64,000 bases of DNA from Hirundichthys speculiger (Eukaryota; Chordata; Actinopteri; Beloniformes; Exocoetidae): assembly GCA_018398805.1 (NCBI GenBank), contig JAGFBZ010000688.1, forward strand, positions 434,001-498,000, read 5' to 3'. Shown piece after piece: positions 32,777-44,440 of this stretch (position 1 is the first letter of the stretch; the number at the start of each line of letters is the position of its first letter). A program made the translations under genes and the position numbers. The notes beneath the pieces were generated by a model. The model made no database searches. It worked only from the letters and a program-made list of their open reading frames with translations, and had not been told where the DNA came from.

Positions 32777-35390
32777 ATGTTCTCCAGGAACCGCTTCAAC
32801 GGGCAGCACGGAGCGGGCGTTCCGCCGAAAGGAGGGGCGAAGTCAAAAGTTCACCCGCCTAAAAAGAGGGCACCAAATCCCAAGGTAGCTCTGGTTATTC
32901 GTGGTAAAATACACCGCCTGCTGCAAGGGTCCGCGGATCACCACGTCCCAGAATCCCACCTCTATTACGCTGGAATCGAAGAGGAAGAGGAGCGGGAGGC
33001 GCACGGGAGCGGAAAGGAGCACGGGGGGGCACATCCGAAGGTCGGCCCTGGGGCTGATGACTTCTCGAAAGTTTCGTGCATTAAAAGACACGGGGCTGCG
33101 CCGGGTCCGCCGTGCGTGGGGGAGGTGGAGCTGAACAGAGAGGGGTGTATAAGGATACCCTGCACTTTACGGCATAAGAGCTGCAGACCCCCAAACCTGA
33201 AACGGATATCCTTTGAGAGCGGACTTCGGGACCCCCCGGAGCAGATGCGGCCACTCTCGCACTACGCTCCGGTCGGCCCGGACGTAAACGGGACAAAGTT
33301 TCCATCGGCGACCCGAAGGGATTTCGCCTCGCCCCGCGTTCGACCAAAGAGACCGTACTCCGCCGGTGACTGCGCGGACTACAACTTCAGCAGGGACCTC
33401 CCCGATACGCTCCTTGAGGAGGACGAGGACAAAGAGGAGCCGTCGAGCGCCGTCATAGAGCATATCCTGAAAGAGCTGAGGGGGATCAACAAGATCCAGG
33501 AGGAGATCTCCGATCTCAGGGATTACCTGACCTCGGTGCGAGGCTCGGTTGAGGAGGTGTCATCCTGCGTGGATGCAGTCTTGTTGGAGATTGAGGGCAT
33601 TCGCTCAAGCAGCAAGGGCGGTTCAGGGACGCACGCGGGTACGTGGTCGGGAACGGGTTGCGGTGATGGATCGTCGCCGCGCAGGAGACCTGCCAGCGCT
33701 TACGGCAGTTTGGGGAGTCCAGTACCGAAGTCAGACTCCCGCTGCTTCGCTCCGGCATGCAGCCAGCGCCACACCATACACGGCGAAGTGCTACGACCAG
33801 GGAAAGAAGGGTCTACTGTGTCCCCAGTTATTGAATGGGCGAATAACCAGGAACTGGAGGAACCAGATGATGCCTCTGACCATAGCTCAGATATCCCAGA
33901 AGGTGCCATTGCGGGAAAACTTACTTTTGGCTACCTGGAACCGAATGATGGTCAGGACTGTCTGAGCACTAGCTCATTGTCCTCTGGTCATAGCTCCAAG
34001 TCTGAGTCAGACCTGGAAAGACCCTCGTCTAGTCATGGAAGAAAGCAGCAGGAAGGGGAAGAGCATTGGACCGACACTGTCCCACCTCGTGGTGTTGCAA
34101 GGGGGTCTGCGTGGAACAGGGAGGCTGCGTACCTCAGGGAAAAAGATCAGGGGGGTCACGACGACGAGGCGGCCGAAAGATGGGATCCCTACGGAGGCGC
34201 GGGAGGATATGCCGCATCGCTTCCGCGCTCCACAGGAAGCTCGGAGCATCTCTCCAAGCATTACAACTCCCCCGCCAGCACTTCCAGCAGGGAGGAGCGG
34301 CGGTCGCAGATGAGGCGGCCCCAGAGCCAGTCCGGGATTCACGATCCGCCAAATGCCAGTCTCGGAAATGCAGCCGTGACGTACGAGCGTGCTGCTGATT
34401 CGTCCTACCCTCAGAGCTCAGGTTACCATTCGGTTGAGGGGCACGACGGAGAGGATTTTGACTCTGAGCAAACCAGCGACCTGAGTTACGTCACCTGTGA
34501 GACCGAGACTTATTTGGTCTACGAAGAGTCTCCAGCGGCGAAGTGGACTGGAGGCGGCGTCGAAAGGCCGTTCGCTCAGAAGTCTGAAGTCGGGTACCAG
34601 AGCTTTGGACCCCGACTTCCTCACCCCGTTGATGCAGAGGGCCAAGCTGGAGGTTTCAATGTCAAGCGCATAGGGCGGGTCGTACTCGACTTCAGCTCCG
34701 CGTTGCGCGGCGCGTTGCGAAAACTTGACGCACCCGGAGCTGTAAACCCTGAAGACGAAACAGATTTCGATTTATCAATGCCTTCTGACCTACCTGCCAC
34801 TGAGTCTTTACACTATGTTGATCAAACCTCAGATAGAGTCCAGGGAGATGATCGGGTTGATACTGCCAGGGCTTTTGGAGAACCGACCACAACTAGCACT
34901 ACCAATACATCTAATAGTTTTTACGTGGAGCCGATGCTTGAAGGAACCAGCAGCCTTACATTGGAGTCTACAGGAGCTTCCCAACATCATCTTTGTTTAG
35001 AGAAGTTCCACACACAAGCTGAGTGTCCCGAAGAACCTACAGCGTGGCCTGACCCAGTCCTCGGTAGCATGGCGATACCAGGTATCCCAGCGGAAGAACC
35101 TGCAGAAGGTCCTGCACATGTGAGCGTCAAGGCTCAGCTTTCACAGTGCACCACTGGAGAGTCCTTGTCCGCGTCCATCTCGGCCGACGAACCCGAGGCG
35201 CCCGCCGCAGATGGCGCCGCTGCCCCAGAGGACGAACCGGAGGGGGGATCGGCAGAGATGAGCCAGATGGATGAGCGCCGGTTGAAGTGTCTGAGGAGCT
35301 TCCAGCAGATCCTCCGGGAGAAGAGGGAGACCAGACGCAGCCTCGCCAGCGTGACCATGTCCACCCTCTCCCAAGATGTCTTTGATCCAG
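32777..35390 (+). CDS. unc13b: unc13 exon 1: large N-terminal exon of a brain-type Munc13
   Basis: Munc13 proteins prime synaptic vesicles at the presynaptic active zone by opening syntaxin and aiding SNARE assembly. This exon encodes residues 1-871 plus one base (phase 1). The ATG is the first after an in-frame stop. The exon ends TTTGATCCAG|GTAGTC, and the open frame beyond is intronic. Visible parts: a basic N terminus (MFSRNRFNG), acidic stretches, a predicted helix about 226-277 (IEHILKELRGINKIQEEI onward), long Ser-rich disorder and a basic amphipathic segment about 831-858 (LKCLRSFQQILREKRETRR). Some Munc13 proteins use one giant exon for an isoform-specific N terminus in place of the C2A domain; no C2A exon is seen here. 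The C1/C2B residues downstream favour unc13b over unc13c in my recollection. The family is certain, the paralogue about 0.65. Confidence 0.9.
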
Positions 35391-36110
35391 GTAGTCACGG
35401 CATGATTCGAACTTGGGACCATCCCTTCTTTCATCGTGAAATTTCTTCTTTTTTTACATTCTTTCATTTTCTTTCACTAGTTGTATAGATGCATTTCCAG
35501 TTCACGTTCATCTGTTCTGGTCCCTCTGTGAACACGAACAGATGAGTCTGCTTAGAGCGGCGCTGCCTTTTCCCCTTTTTCCTTCCTCTTCACCTTCCTG
35601 CCATCAAAGTCTGTCGCTGCTGCACAAACTCTTTGATCAGTCGCAGCTGCTCTGGATTATTTACTCCGATAAAAGGACAACTGTTGATGTCCCGCGGTTA
35701 TGAATAAACCTTCCCACCAGAAGGGGGAACTCAAAGAGTTTGTGATCGCTTAAAGGGTCTCTTCTGGAACGGCGCGTTTCTATCCCCTCGCGAGCAATGC
35801 ATCACGAGTCCCGCGCTCCTCTCCGAGGTGTCGGCGGCGTCCATTTGCTGAATTAGAAAACATCAATTATCTCTCCGGAGAGCCGGGCTGACGTTAAAGA
35901 GGAAGGATAAGGGGAAATATCAAGAGCCGTTTTTTTTTTCGTGATGAATTATACATGTTAATGAAGCGTTCATGACCTCACACCCCATCCGTCTGAAAGC
36001 TCGGCGGCGGCGCCGCTTTCAAACCCGAACGCATGCGACAATAAAACCAGTCATTGAATGTTTGTTTTCTTTTCTGTCTGTGTCTTTTCTCTCTTTACGC
36101 CGTGTAACAG
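35391..36110 (+). other. unc13 intron 1, no embedded feature
   Basis: A 720-bp intron without recognised transposons. AT-rich motifs such as ATCAATTATCTCTCC near 35863 and GTTAATGAAGCG near 35958 might be regulatory, but this is unproven. Confidence 0.4.
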
Positions 36111-36133
36111 ATGGAAGTCAAGATGAAGATCAG
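36111..36133 (+). CDS. unc13b: unc13 exon 2 (23 nt)
   Basis: A short exon between an acceptor (TGTAACAG) and donor (CAG|GTTACC). It completes the split Asp codon and adds GSQDEDQ, an acidic linker. It enters in phase 1 and leaves in phase 0, matching both neighbours. The phase fit and acidic content support it; the donor is weaker than consensus. Confidence 0.75.
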
Positions 36134-36538
36134 GTTACCCTTTTTTCTGTTTTTGCTCATGTGCACTGTGATCAATCGAGACATTGCTATTAGCTATTAA
36201 AAATGTAATAACTAAGGTTCAGGAGATGCACGCAATACTGTCTTCAACAAGAACAGTGATGCTGACAGTCGGGATGCGATGTCAGAAGATTATATTAGAA
36301 TTGTCTTTACTAGCTATTGGACCGAAAAGGGTCAAAAGTCAATGTTTGGTGCATTTATTGAAAGATTGAAAGGTCCGTCTCGGCATGCAAAGCTGAAACT
36401 CAACCAACGCATTTCAGCCTGTCTCGCTGTTTGCTCTCCTCTTTCTTCTCCATCTCCCGCATGCTCCAGTGTTGTGATAAATCAGTGCACGGAGCTCTCA
36501 CGTGTCCGGTTGCTTGACCTTTGACCTTTGTATTTCAG
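36134..36538 (+). other. unc13 intron 2, no embedded feature
   Basis: A 405-bp intron between two small linker exons. Nothing else was identified. Confidence 0.5.
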
Positions 36539-36588
36539 AGTCGGGATCAAGATGGAGACCCCAGCAAGCACCCGTGGGCCAAGCCAGG
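36539..36588 (+). CDS. unc13b: unc13 exon 3 (50 nt)
   Basis: An acceptor TTTGTATTTCAG and donor AGG|GTCAGT bound SRDQDGDPSKHPWAKP plus two bases. It enters in phase 0 and leaves in phase 2, as needed by the next exon. It is a linker between the variable N terminus and the conserved pre-C1 region. Confidence 0.8.
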
Positions 36589-36691
36589 GTCAGTAAAGCC
36601 CTTGTGGTGTGTTTGCTTTGTGAACGAGACGGCGATGCTGCGCTCTGTTAGTTTTTTTTTATTTGTTCTAAATCTCTTTTTGTATCTAAAG

Positions 36692-36767
36692 GGGAACCGC
36701 ACCGTTTGGTATCGACAGCATGCCAGACCTTCGCAAGCGGAGGCCCATCCCCCTTGTTAGTGAACTG
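36692..36767 (+). CDS. unc13b: unc13 exon 4 (pre-C1 linker)
   Basis: It encodes GGTAPFGIDSMPDLRKRRP and IPLVSEL, where GIDSMPDLR is a strongly conserved Munc13 motif just before the C1 domain. The acceptor follows TATCTAAAG and the donor is CTG|GTGAGT. The exon ends in phase 0. The next coding piece is 6 kb away. Confidence 0.93.
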
Positions 36768-37030
36768 GTGAGTGAACGCTTCAGCATCCGCCTGGATATT
36801 TAAATTTGACTTTCATTGAGCCGGTTTGTTTCTAACATCTTGAAATTAATCTTGTCAAAGCAAATAAAAGAAAAAAAAATGTCATCCAGTGTCAGCAAAG
36901 AGATAAATTAATTAAACATCCTTACTTTGAAATGGTAAAAACCAATGTTGAGTTGTAACCAACCCTGGACTTATTCCTGGATCTGATAATCTGAGGCCAT
37001 TTGTTTCCAGAGTTTGGACTTTAATTCTCA

Positions 37031-37783
37031 GTCCGTGCATTTACATAGGAAGTTTAATTCCTCTTTTATTCAGAATTAAAGTTAAATCCGAATAAAAGTT
37101 ACCATGTAAATGGCTAATTCCGAGTGAAAATGTCCATTCCGAAATTAAACTTAATTTCAAAGTAAGTGGCTGGTTTATTCTGATTTTAATTCCGAATTAA
37201 ATAATTCCGTGGTCATGTATACACTCATTCCTCTTTAAATTAATTCTCGTCTTTCTGCGCATGCTAGTTCTCTTGCCCGTCTGTCGCGATGACGCTTATA
37301 TTCCGCGCTGGGCTTGTTTTCAAAACAAAGTTTCAAGATGGCAGCACGCAGTAAACGGTGGTTCAAGAGCAGAGACGATTTATTTAATAAATAGCTTGGA
37401 GGAACTGGAAATAATTAAAAGAACAGATGGCAGGAAACATAAAAATTGTGAGCTTTTCAAAGTTGTAGCGGCCAGGTTAAATGAAGGAGGTTTCGCAGAT
37501 AGAGACGCCACCCAGGTCAAAAATAAGTGGAATGTTGTTGCTAATCGAGTTGTTGCTAAGTTTGTTTTTCTTCTGGTAGATGTAAAGACGCCCCCCCCCC
37601 CCCCCCCCATCCAATCAGAACCCTTCCCAACCCCCAGACCTTAAGCGGTATTGGATAAAGCCGAACAAACGTGTTTTCCATGTAAACCTCAACTCAGAAT
37701 TACTATTTCCATGTAAACTCGAAGGTAAATAGTTTAATTTGGAATAATTAATTCAGAATTAAAAAACATTATGTAACCGTAGC
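37031..37783 (+). mobile_element. PIF/Harbinger-like element with Myb/SANT frame, copy 1
   Basis: TTTACATAGGAAGTTTAATT near the start and matching inverse sequences near the end (ATTATGTAACCG) frame DNA shared with 54921-55385 and 59711-60473. Inside is a Myb/SANT-like reading frame (from 37338), broken early by an extra T that creates a stop. A C-run lies at about 37591-37608. It is in unc13 intron 4. Confidence 0.65.
37338..37610 (+). pseudogene. Broken Myb/SANT-like ORF of a Harbinger-like element
   Basis: The start MAARSKRW matches the copy at 60021. An added T after TGGT then shifts the frame, but the rest (INSLEELEIIKRTDGRKHKN, CELFKVVAARLNEGG, DATQVKNKW) is readable in another frame. 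Such proteins help Harbinger transposases bind DNA and enter the nucleus. Confidence 0.6.
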
Positions 37784-37799
37784 CGATATATATATATAG

Positions 37800-38825
37800 T
37801 AGGGCTGGGCAAGTTAAGGCGTTATTATCATGTTAACTCATTAATTTATTAATGCTGACATTTATTTTATCACACGTTAACGCGTATTGCTCACATGCTT
37901 TTGTTTTGAAAAGTCTGTTACTGGCTGCTGTAGAACCGGAAGACAATTGGTGGAAAAACATGCAAAAGCTAAAACAGACATGGAGAACGGTAAAAATCTG
38001 TGAACTTTACAGTTCAGGTAGCAACTCAGGTAGCAATATTAACAATTCTGTTTGAAAATAAAAATTATGGACTGCAACAGAACTTTCTTGTCATTCCTCC
38101 ATGTTCCATCAGATCTGCTCCATGTGTTCACTGTCCTGCTGTTCTCTAGCTGGTTACTGCAGTGCGGCTCCATCTAGTGGCACAGATGTGTAATGACAAC
38201 AGAAAGTCCAGTCCTCCATTATAAAACTAATTCAGTTCTGTGGCCCGTTTTTTAATTTCATATTTTTGATCCAAATCTAAACTTGAAATATAAAAAAAAA
38301 CAGGTGTTTTTTCATATTTTTTTGTGTTAGATTAAAAACTGAAAAACGTAATAATTTTTTTTAGATATTTGATTGACAATTGAAAATGGAAAGAATGAAT
38401 GATACATGTTGAACTCCCCGTTAAAAGTTCTGCTGTTACCTCAGAAATTACCTGTTTTAATGTTCTGATTGTGCTGAGACACAATCATTTTGTTGGATTT
38501 TGTTTGTAGACTTTTTTTTATTTTTTATATAAACAGGATGACATTAATGCTCTGGCAGTGGCAATAAGCTTTATTTTATTTAAATTTTTTAAGATGAGAT
38601 TTACACTAAATATGTGTTACTGACAAATGCTGATGTTAAGTGTTTGAACAACAAATGTTATGACACTTTAATTCATATGGCAGCAGAACATTTAAATAAA
38701 AGTGACCTTTACACTACTTTTGAATTCATTATTTGATTTTTCGTATACAAGGCAATTAATCGTGATTAATCAGGGAAATAATGCGATTAATCGCGATTAA
38801 AAATTATAATCGTTGCCCAGCCCTA
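37800..38825. mobile_element. hAT family D element in unc13 intron 4
   Basis: It begins TAGGGCTGGGCAAGTTAAGG and ends GTTGCCCAGCCCTA. It matches 22345-23455 in reverse across its length. The flanks are AT-rich and the target-site duplication is not clear. Confidence 0.8.
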
Positions 38826-39226
38826 AAAATATAGATATATGGCACTGTGTTGATGCCAAGGATGTCTTCTTTTATTTATTAGCAAACGGCAAAAGTGGTT
38901 CACTACTGCCACCAAGTGGTATGGAGAGGTAGTTTGCCAAGTCAGTGGATCCTACCGGGTCCTTCACCGTTAATGGAGCTATGCTAGCTGAACGGACCGA
39001 GGAGGAGGTTAGCTCGTCACAGTTCCAGCCTCCATGTTTTTACCCTCAGACCTCTGCTAATGGAAACCCACCTTAGGAGGGGTGACAAAGGCCCGGTCTG
39101 AAGCGAAATGTGAAATCATCTGGGTCATGTTTCAGGATCCAGGAGACGAGGAGGCAGAAGTACGAAGAAAAAATGTCTTTACTTTTTCAAAAACGCGCAG
39201 CAGAATCTCCAAGTGGACAGAGAAGA
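38826..39226 (+). other. Intron sequence before the T-free array
   Basis: No exon or transposon was recognised in this part of intron 4. Confidence 0.35.
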
Positions 39227-42044
39227 GGCAGGGACAGGCACAGGGAAGGAAACAGGGAAGGAAACAGGGCAGGAAACAGGGCAGGAAACAGGGAAGGAAA
39301 CAGGGAGGAAACAGGGCAGGAAACAGGGCAGGAAACAGGGAAGGAAACAGGGAAGGAAACAGGGCAGGAAACAGGGAGGAAACAGGGAAGGAAACAGGGA
39401 AACAGGGCAGGAAACAGGGAGGAAACAGGAGGAAACAGGAGGAAACAGGGCAGGAAGGAAACAGGGAAACAGGAAAACAGGGAAGGAAACAGGGAGGAAA
39501 CAGGGAGGAACAGGGAAACAGGGAGGAAACAGGGAAGGAAACAGGGAGGAAACAGGGCAGGAAACAGGGCAGGGGAACAGGAGGGGCAGGAAACAGGGAA
39601 GGAAACAGGGCAGGAAAACAGGGCAGGAAACAGGGCAGGAAACAGGGGGAAACAGGAGGAAACAGGGCAGGAAACAGGGCAGGAACAGGGAGGAAACAGG
39701 GAAGGAAACAGGGCAGGAAACAGGGAGGAAACAGGGAGGAAACAGGGAAACAGGGGAAGGAAACAGGGGAAACAGGAAACAGGGAGGGAGGAAACAGGGA
39801 AGGAAACAGGGAGGAACAGGGCAGGAAACAGGGCAGGAAACAGGGCAGGAAACAGGGAAGGAAACAGGGAGGAAACAGGGAGGGAAGGAAACAGGGAAGG
39901 AAACAGGGGGAAACAGGGAAGGAAACAGGGAAGGGAGGAACAGGGCAGGAAACAGGGAGGAAACAGGGAAGGAAACAGGGAAAACAGGGAGGAAACAGGG
40001 AAGGGAAACAGGAAACAGGGAGGAAACAGGGAAGGAAACAGGGAGGAAACAGGGCAGGAAACAGGGAGGGAGGAAACAGGAAGGAAACAGGAAACAGGGA
40101 AAAACAGGGAGGAAGGAACAGGGAGGAAACAGGGCAGGAAACAGGGAAGGAAACAGGGCAGGAAACAGGGGCAGGAAACAGGGCAGGAAACAGGGCAGGA
40201 AACAGGGAGGAAACAGGGAGGAAACAGGGCAGGAAAACAGGGCAGGAAAACAGGGCAGGAAAAACAGGGAAGGAAACAGGGCAGGAAACAGGGAGGAAAC
40301 AGGGAAGGAAACAGGCAGGAAACAGGAAAGGGAAGGAAACAGGGCAGGAAACAGGGCAGGAAACAGGGAGGAAACAGGAAACAGGGAAGGAAACAGGGCA
40401 GGAAGGGCAGGAAACAGGGCAGGAAACAGGGAGGAAACAGGGCAGGAGGAAACAGGGCAGGAAACAGGGAAGGAAACAGGGACAGGAAACAGGGAAACAG
40501 GAGGAAACAGGGAAGGAAAGGAAGGAAACAGGGAGGAAACAGGGAAGGAAACAGGGAGGAAACAGGGAAGGAAACAGGGCAGGAAAACAGGGCAGGGCAG
40601 GAAAAAGGCAGGGCAGGAACAGGGCAGGGAGGAAACAGGGAGGAAACAGGGAAGGAAACAGGGAGGAAACAGGGAAGGAAACAGGGCAGGAAACAGGGAA
40701 GGAAACAGGGAAACAGGAAAACAGGGAAGGAAACAGGGCAGGAAAACAGGGAGGAAGGAAACAGGGCAGGAAACAGGGAAGGAAACAGGGCAGGAAACAG
40801 GGAGGAAACAGGGCAGGAACAGGGCAGGAAACAGGGAAGGAAACAGGGAGGAAACAGGGAAGGAAACAGGGAAGGAAACAGGGAGGAAACAGGGAGGAAA
40901 CAGGGAGGAAACAGGGAAGGAAACAGGGCAGGAAACAGGGAGGAAACAGGGAAGGAAACAGGGAAGGAAACAGGGAGGAAACAGGGAGGAAACAGGGAAG
41001 GAAACAGGGAGGAAACAGGGCAGGAAACAGGGCAGGAAACAGGGCAGGAAACAGGGAAGGAAACAGGGCAGGAAACAGGGAAGGAAACAGGGCAGGAAAC
41101 AGGGAAGGAAACAGGGAGGAAACAGGGAAGGAAACAGGGCAGGAAACAGGGAAGGAAACAGGGAAGGAAACAGGGAAGGAAACAGGGAAGGAAACAGGGA
41201 GGAAACAGGGAGGAAACAGGGAAGGAAACAGGGAAAACAGGGCAGGAAACAGGGAGGAAACAGGGAAGGAAACAGGGAGGAAACAGGGCAGGAAACAGGG
41301 CAGGAAACAGGGAGGAAACAGGGAAGGAAACAGGGAGGAAACAGGGAAGGAAACAGGGCAGGAAACAGGGAGGAAACAGGGAGGAAACAGGGAGGAAACA
41401 GGGAAGGAAACAGGGAGGAAACAGGGAAGGAAACAGGGCAGGAAACAGGGAAGGAAACAGGGAGGAAACAGGGAGGAAACAGGGAGGAAACAGGGAAGGA
41501 AACAGGGAGGAAACAGGGCAGGAAACAGGGCAGGAAACAGGGAGGAAACAGGGCAGGAAACAGGGAAGGAAACAGGGAGGAAACAGGGAAGGAAACAGGG
41601 CAGGAAACAGGGAGGAAACAGGGAAGGAAACAGGGAGGAAACAGGGAAGGAAACAGGGAAGGAAACAGGGCAGGAAACAGGGAAGGAAACAGGGCAGGAA
41701 ACAGGGCAGGAAACAGGGAAGGAAAAAGGGAGGAAACAGGGAGGAAACAGGGAAGGAAACAGGGAGGAAACAGGGAGGAAACAGGGCAGGAAACAGGGAG
41801 GAAACAGGGAAGGAAACAGGGAGGAAACAGGGAAGGAAACAGGGAGGAAAACAGGGAGGAAACAGGGCAGGAAACAGGGAGGAAACAGGGAGGAAACAGG
41901 GAAGGAAACAGGGCAGGAAACAGGGAGGAAACAGGGAGGAAACAGGGAGGAAACAGGGAAGGAAACAGGGAAGGAAACAGGGCGGACCAGCAGGGAAGGA
42001 AACAGGGAGGAAACAGGGCAGGAAACAGGGCGGACCAGCAGGGA
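39227..42044. repeat. 2.8-kb GGAAACAGGG minisatellite without T
   Basis: Units GGAAACAGGGA, GGAAACAGGGAA and GGAAACAGGGCA (11-12 bp) repeat about 230-240 times. From about 39215 to 42044 I see no T on the + strand, so all three + frames and all three - frames are open and yield artificial proteins near 1000 residues. Regular GGG runs could form G-quadruplexes. It lies in unc13 intron 4. Confidence 0.95.
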
Positions 42045-42811
42045 TGGCGACATGTATAGGCAGGGGAGACACAGGTGAAACCGACCAGGACAGACGGGAC
42101 CGAGGACGTAGAACAGAACTCAACTGGCAATCGGACATTTAAAGTAAAACAGGAAGTCACAAAGGGGACACAAAAGGTGTCACATCATTTTCTTTCCTGT
42201 TTGCTAAACACCTGCTGTGTCTTCTGTAGCGGTAGATATTTGCCGTCGTTCGTCTTCTCGTGGCTCCACCTGCTCAGTCGCAGGTTCCACTGTCTCCAGT
42301 CCGTCCAAATCTGGATTTCTATGTCCCGAACAAATGGCTGTAATACGTTTTTGAAAAAATTCTTGAACTGGAAGCACCACAAGGCTTTCAGGAACGCACT
42401 GATATATTTTTTTTATTTCGTCAATGTCTTCTGTTTTTAAACTAGAGCAGTTTAAAAACGTATAAATGTTTATCCTCTGGAGCCGGCAGCCTGTCTAATC
42501 TGTCAAAGTCCGATTTTCTATGTCCCGAACAAACGGGATTCAGAGTCGCGTTCAGCTCCGTTTTGCATCGTCTCTGGTGTTTGCACAGAAATGTGAGTAA
42601 AGAGCAGGTGACACCGGAGCTGTTCAAACAGCCGTCACCTCATTGGCTCTTTGAAGAAATGATTTAGTGTTTGATGACTTCGTGCAGGGATCACCTGCTT
42701 GGTTTGCTGTCAGTTCTCTCAAAGCAAACATGTTTATTTGTCTCTAACTTCTCTTTTTTTATTTCTTGCTTCTTGTCTGCACGTTGTCTCCGTGGCGTCG
42801 CCGGCCTGCAG
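42045..42811 (+). other. Intron 4 remainder before the microexon
   Basis: No transposon or exon was recognised until the splice acceptor at 42811. Confidence 0.4.
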
Positions 42812-42817
42812 GCGATG
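42812..42817 (+). CDS. unc13b: unc13 microexon 5 (6 nt, Ala-Met)
   Basis: GCGATG sits between CGGCCTGCAG and GTGAGTAACT, both good splice signals. Inserting it turns the join of exons 4 and 6 into SELAM-SMIQSRKAG, matching the LAMSLVQSRKAG-type sequence of Munc13 proteins. Without it the conserved Ala-Met would be missing, though the frame would be kept. It is among the smallest exon sizes known in animals, and such exons are often neural-specific. Confidence 0.85.
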
Positions 42818-43254
42818 GTGAGTAACTGTGATTTAAACGCACTGATTATGTAGTTAGAAAAGTAGATATGAGACGGTTAACTGTTGGGAGGTTAAGAGGA
42901 CAACGCTCACGATAACAACGCAGTAACAAAAAAGTTAATTGTTTTAGGGAAACCTTGAGCAGCATTTGTCAGTGTTCAGGTTTGTTTGAATCAACTAATG
43001 TAGAAGTGAAACAGACTCCCTGAAGCTCCTGACAGATGTTTTCTAAGGAGCTGGTCATCTGTGGGACGAGAGGATGCTGTCAGAAGAAAAAAAACCAGTG
43101 CAGGAACTTTAACAGCCAGAAAAAAGGCATTTTGTCTAAAATGAAAAGGCTTTTTATTTTTTAGTTAAAACTACATGAACAAATGAATAATTACAAGATT
43201 GATGTGGAAGCATTAGCAGAGAAACAAAAAAAACATGTTTGATTAGTGAGTTTA

Positions 43255-44440
43255 GTTTGGATGGATGGATGGATGGATGGAGGGATGGATGGATGGATGG
43301 ATGGCTACATGGATGGATGGAGGGATGGATGGGTGAATGGATGGCTACATGGATGGATGGTGGGATGGATTGATAAATGGATGGCTGGAGGAATGGCCGT
43401 CTAGATGGATGAATGAATGGATAGCGAGATGGCTGAGTGGATGGATGGAAGGATGAGGATGAATGTATGGCTAGAAGAAGGGGTGAATGTATGTCTAGAA
43501 GGAGGGATGAATGGATGGCTGAATGGATGAATGAGTGGATGGAAGGATGAGGATGAATGGATGGCTAGAATGAGGAATGGATGGATGGAAAGATGAATGG
43601 ATGGCTAGATGGAGGGATGAGTGGATGTGTAGATGGCTGGATGGATGGATGAATGGATGGATGGACTGATAGATGGAAGGATGAATTGCCGGATGGATGG
43701 CTAGATGGAGAGATGGATGGATGGATGGATAGATGGATGGATGGATGGCGGGATGGACTGATAGATGGAAGGATGAATTGCCGGATGGATGGCTAGATGG
43801 ATGGATGGAAGGATGAATGGATGGCTCAATGGATGGATGAGTGGATGTGTAGATGGCTGGATGGATGGATGAATGGATGGATGGACTGATAGATGGAAGG
43901 ATGAATTGCCGGATGGATGGCTAGATGGAGAGATGGATGGATGGATGGATAGATGGATGGATGGATGGCGGGATGGACTGATAGATGGAAGGATGAATTG
44001 CCGGATGGATGGCTAGATGGATGGATGGAAGGATGAATGGATGGCTCAATGGATGGATGAGTGGATGTGTAGATGGATGGATGGATGGATGGATGGCGGG
44101 ATGGACTGATAGATGGAAGGATGAATTGCCGGATGGATGGCTAGATGGAGAGATGGATGGATGGATGGATGGATGGATGGATGGATGGATGGATGGACTG
44201 ATAGATGGAAGGATGAATTGCCGGATAGATCGTTAGATGGAGAGATGGATGGATGGATGGATGGATGGATGGACTGATAGATGGAAGGATGAATTGCCGG
44301 ATAGATCGTTAGATGGAGAGATGGATGGATGGATGGATGGATGGCTAGATAGATGGATGGATAAAAGGATGGATGGCTAGATGGAGAGATGGATGGATGG
44401 ATGGATGGATGGATGGATGGGTAGGTTGATGGATGGATGA
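43255..44440. repeat. GGAT array with higher-order repeats
   Basis: (GGAT)n with GATGGCTAGATGG and ACTGATAGATGGAAGGATGA variants fills over half of unc13 intron 5. Blocks near 43621-43840 and 43842-44060 are near-identical at a period of about 220 bp. Confidence 0.9.

Noticed and set aside
35391..35488. Continuation of the large unc13 frame to 35488
   Set aside because: The GTAGTC donor at 35391 joins in phase to exon 2, and the extra residues are unlike the family.
39082..42142. Six overlapping open frames near 950-1010 codons on both strands
   Set aside because: They exist only because the array lacks T on one strand, so no stop codon can form. The products are pure low-complexity repeats.
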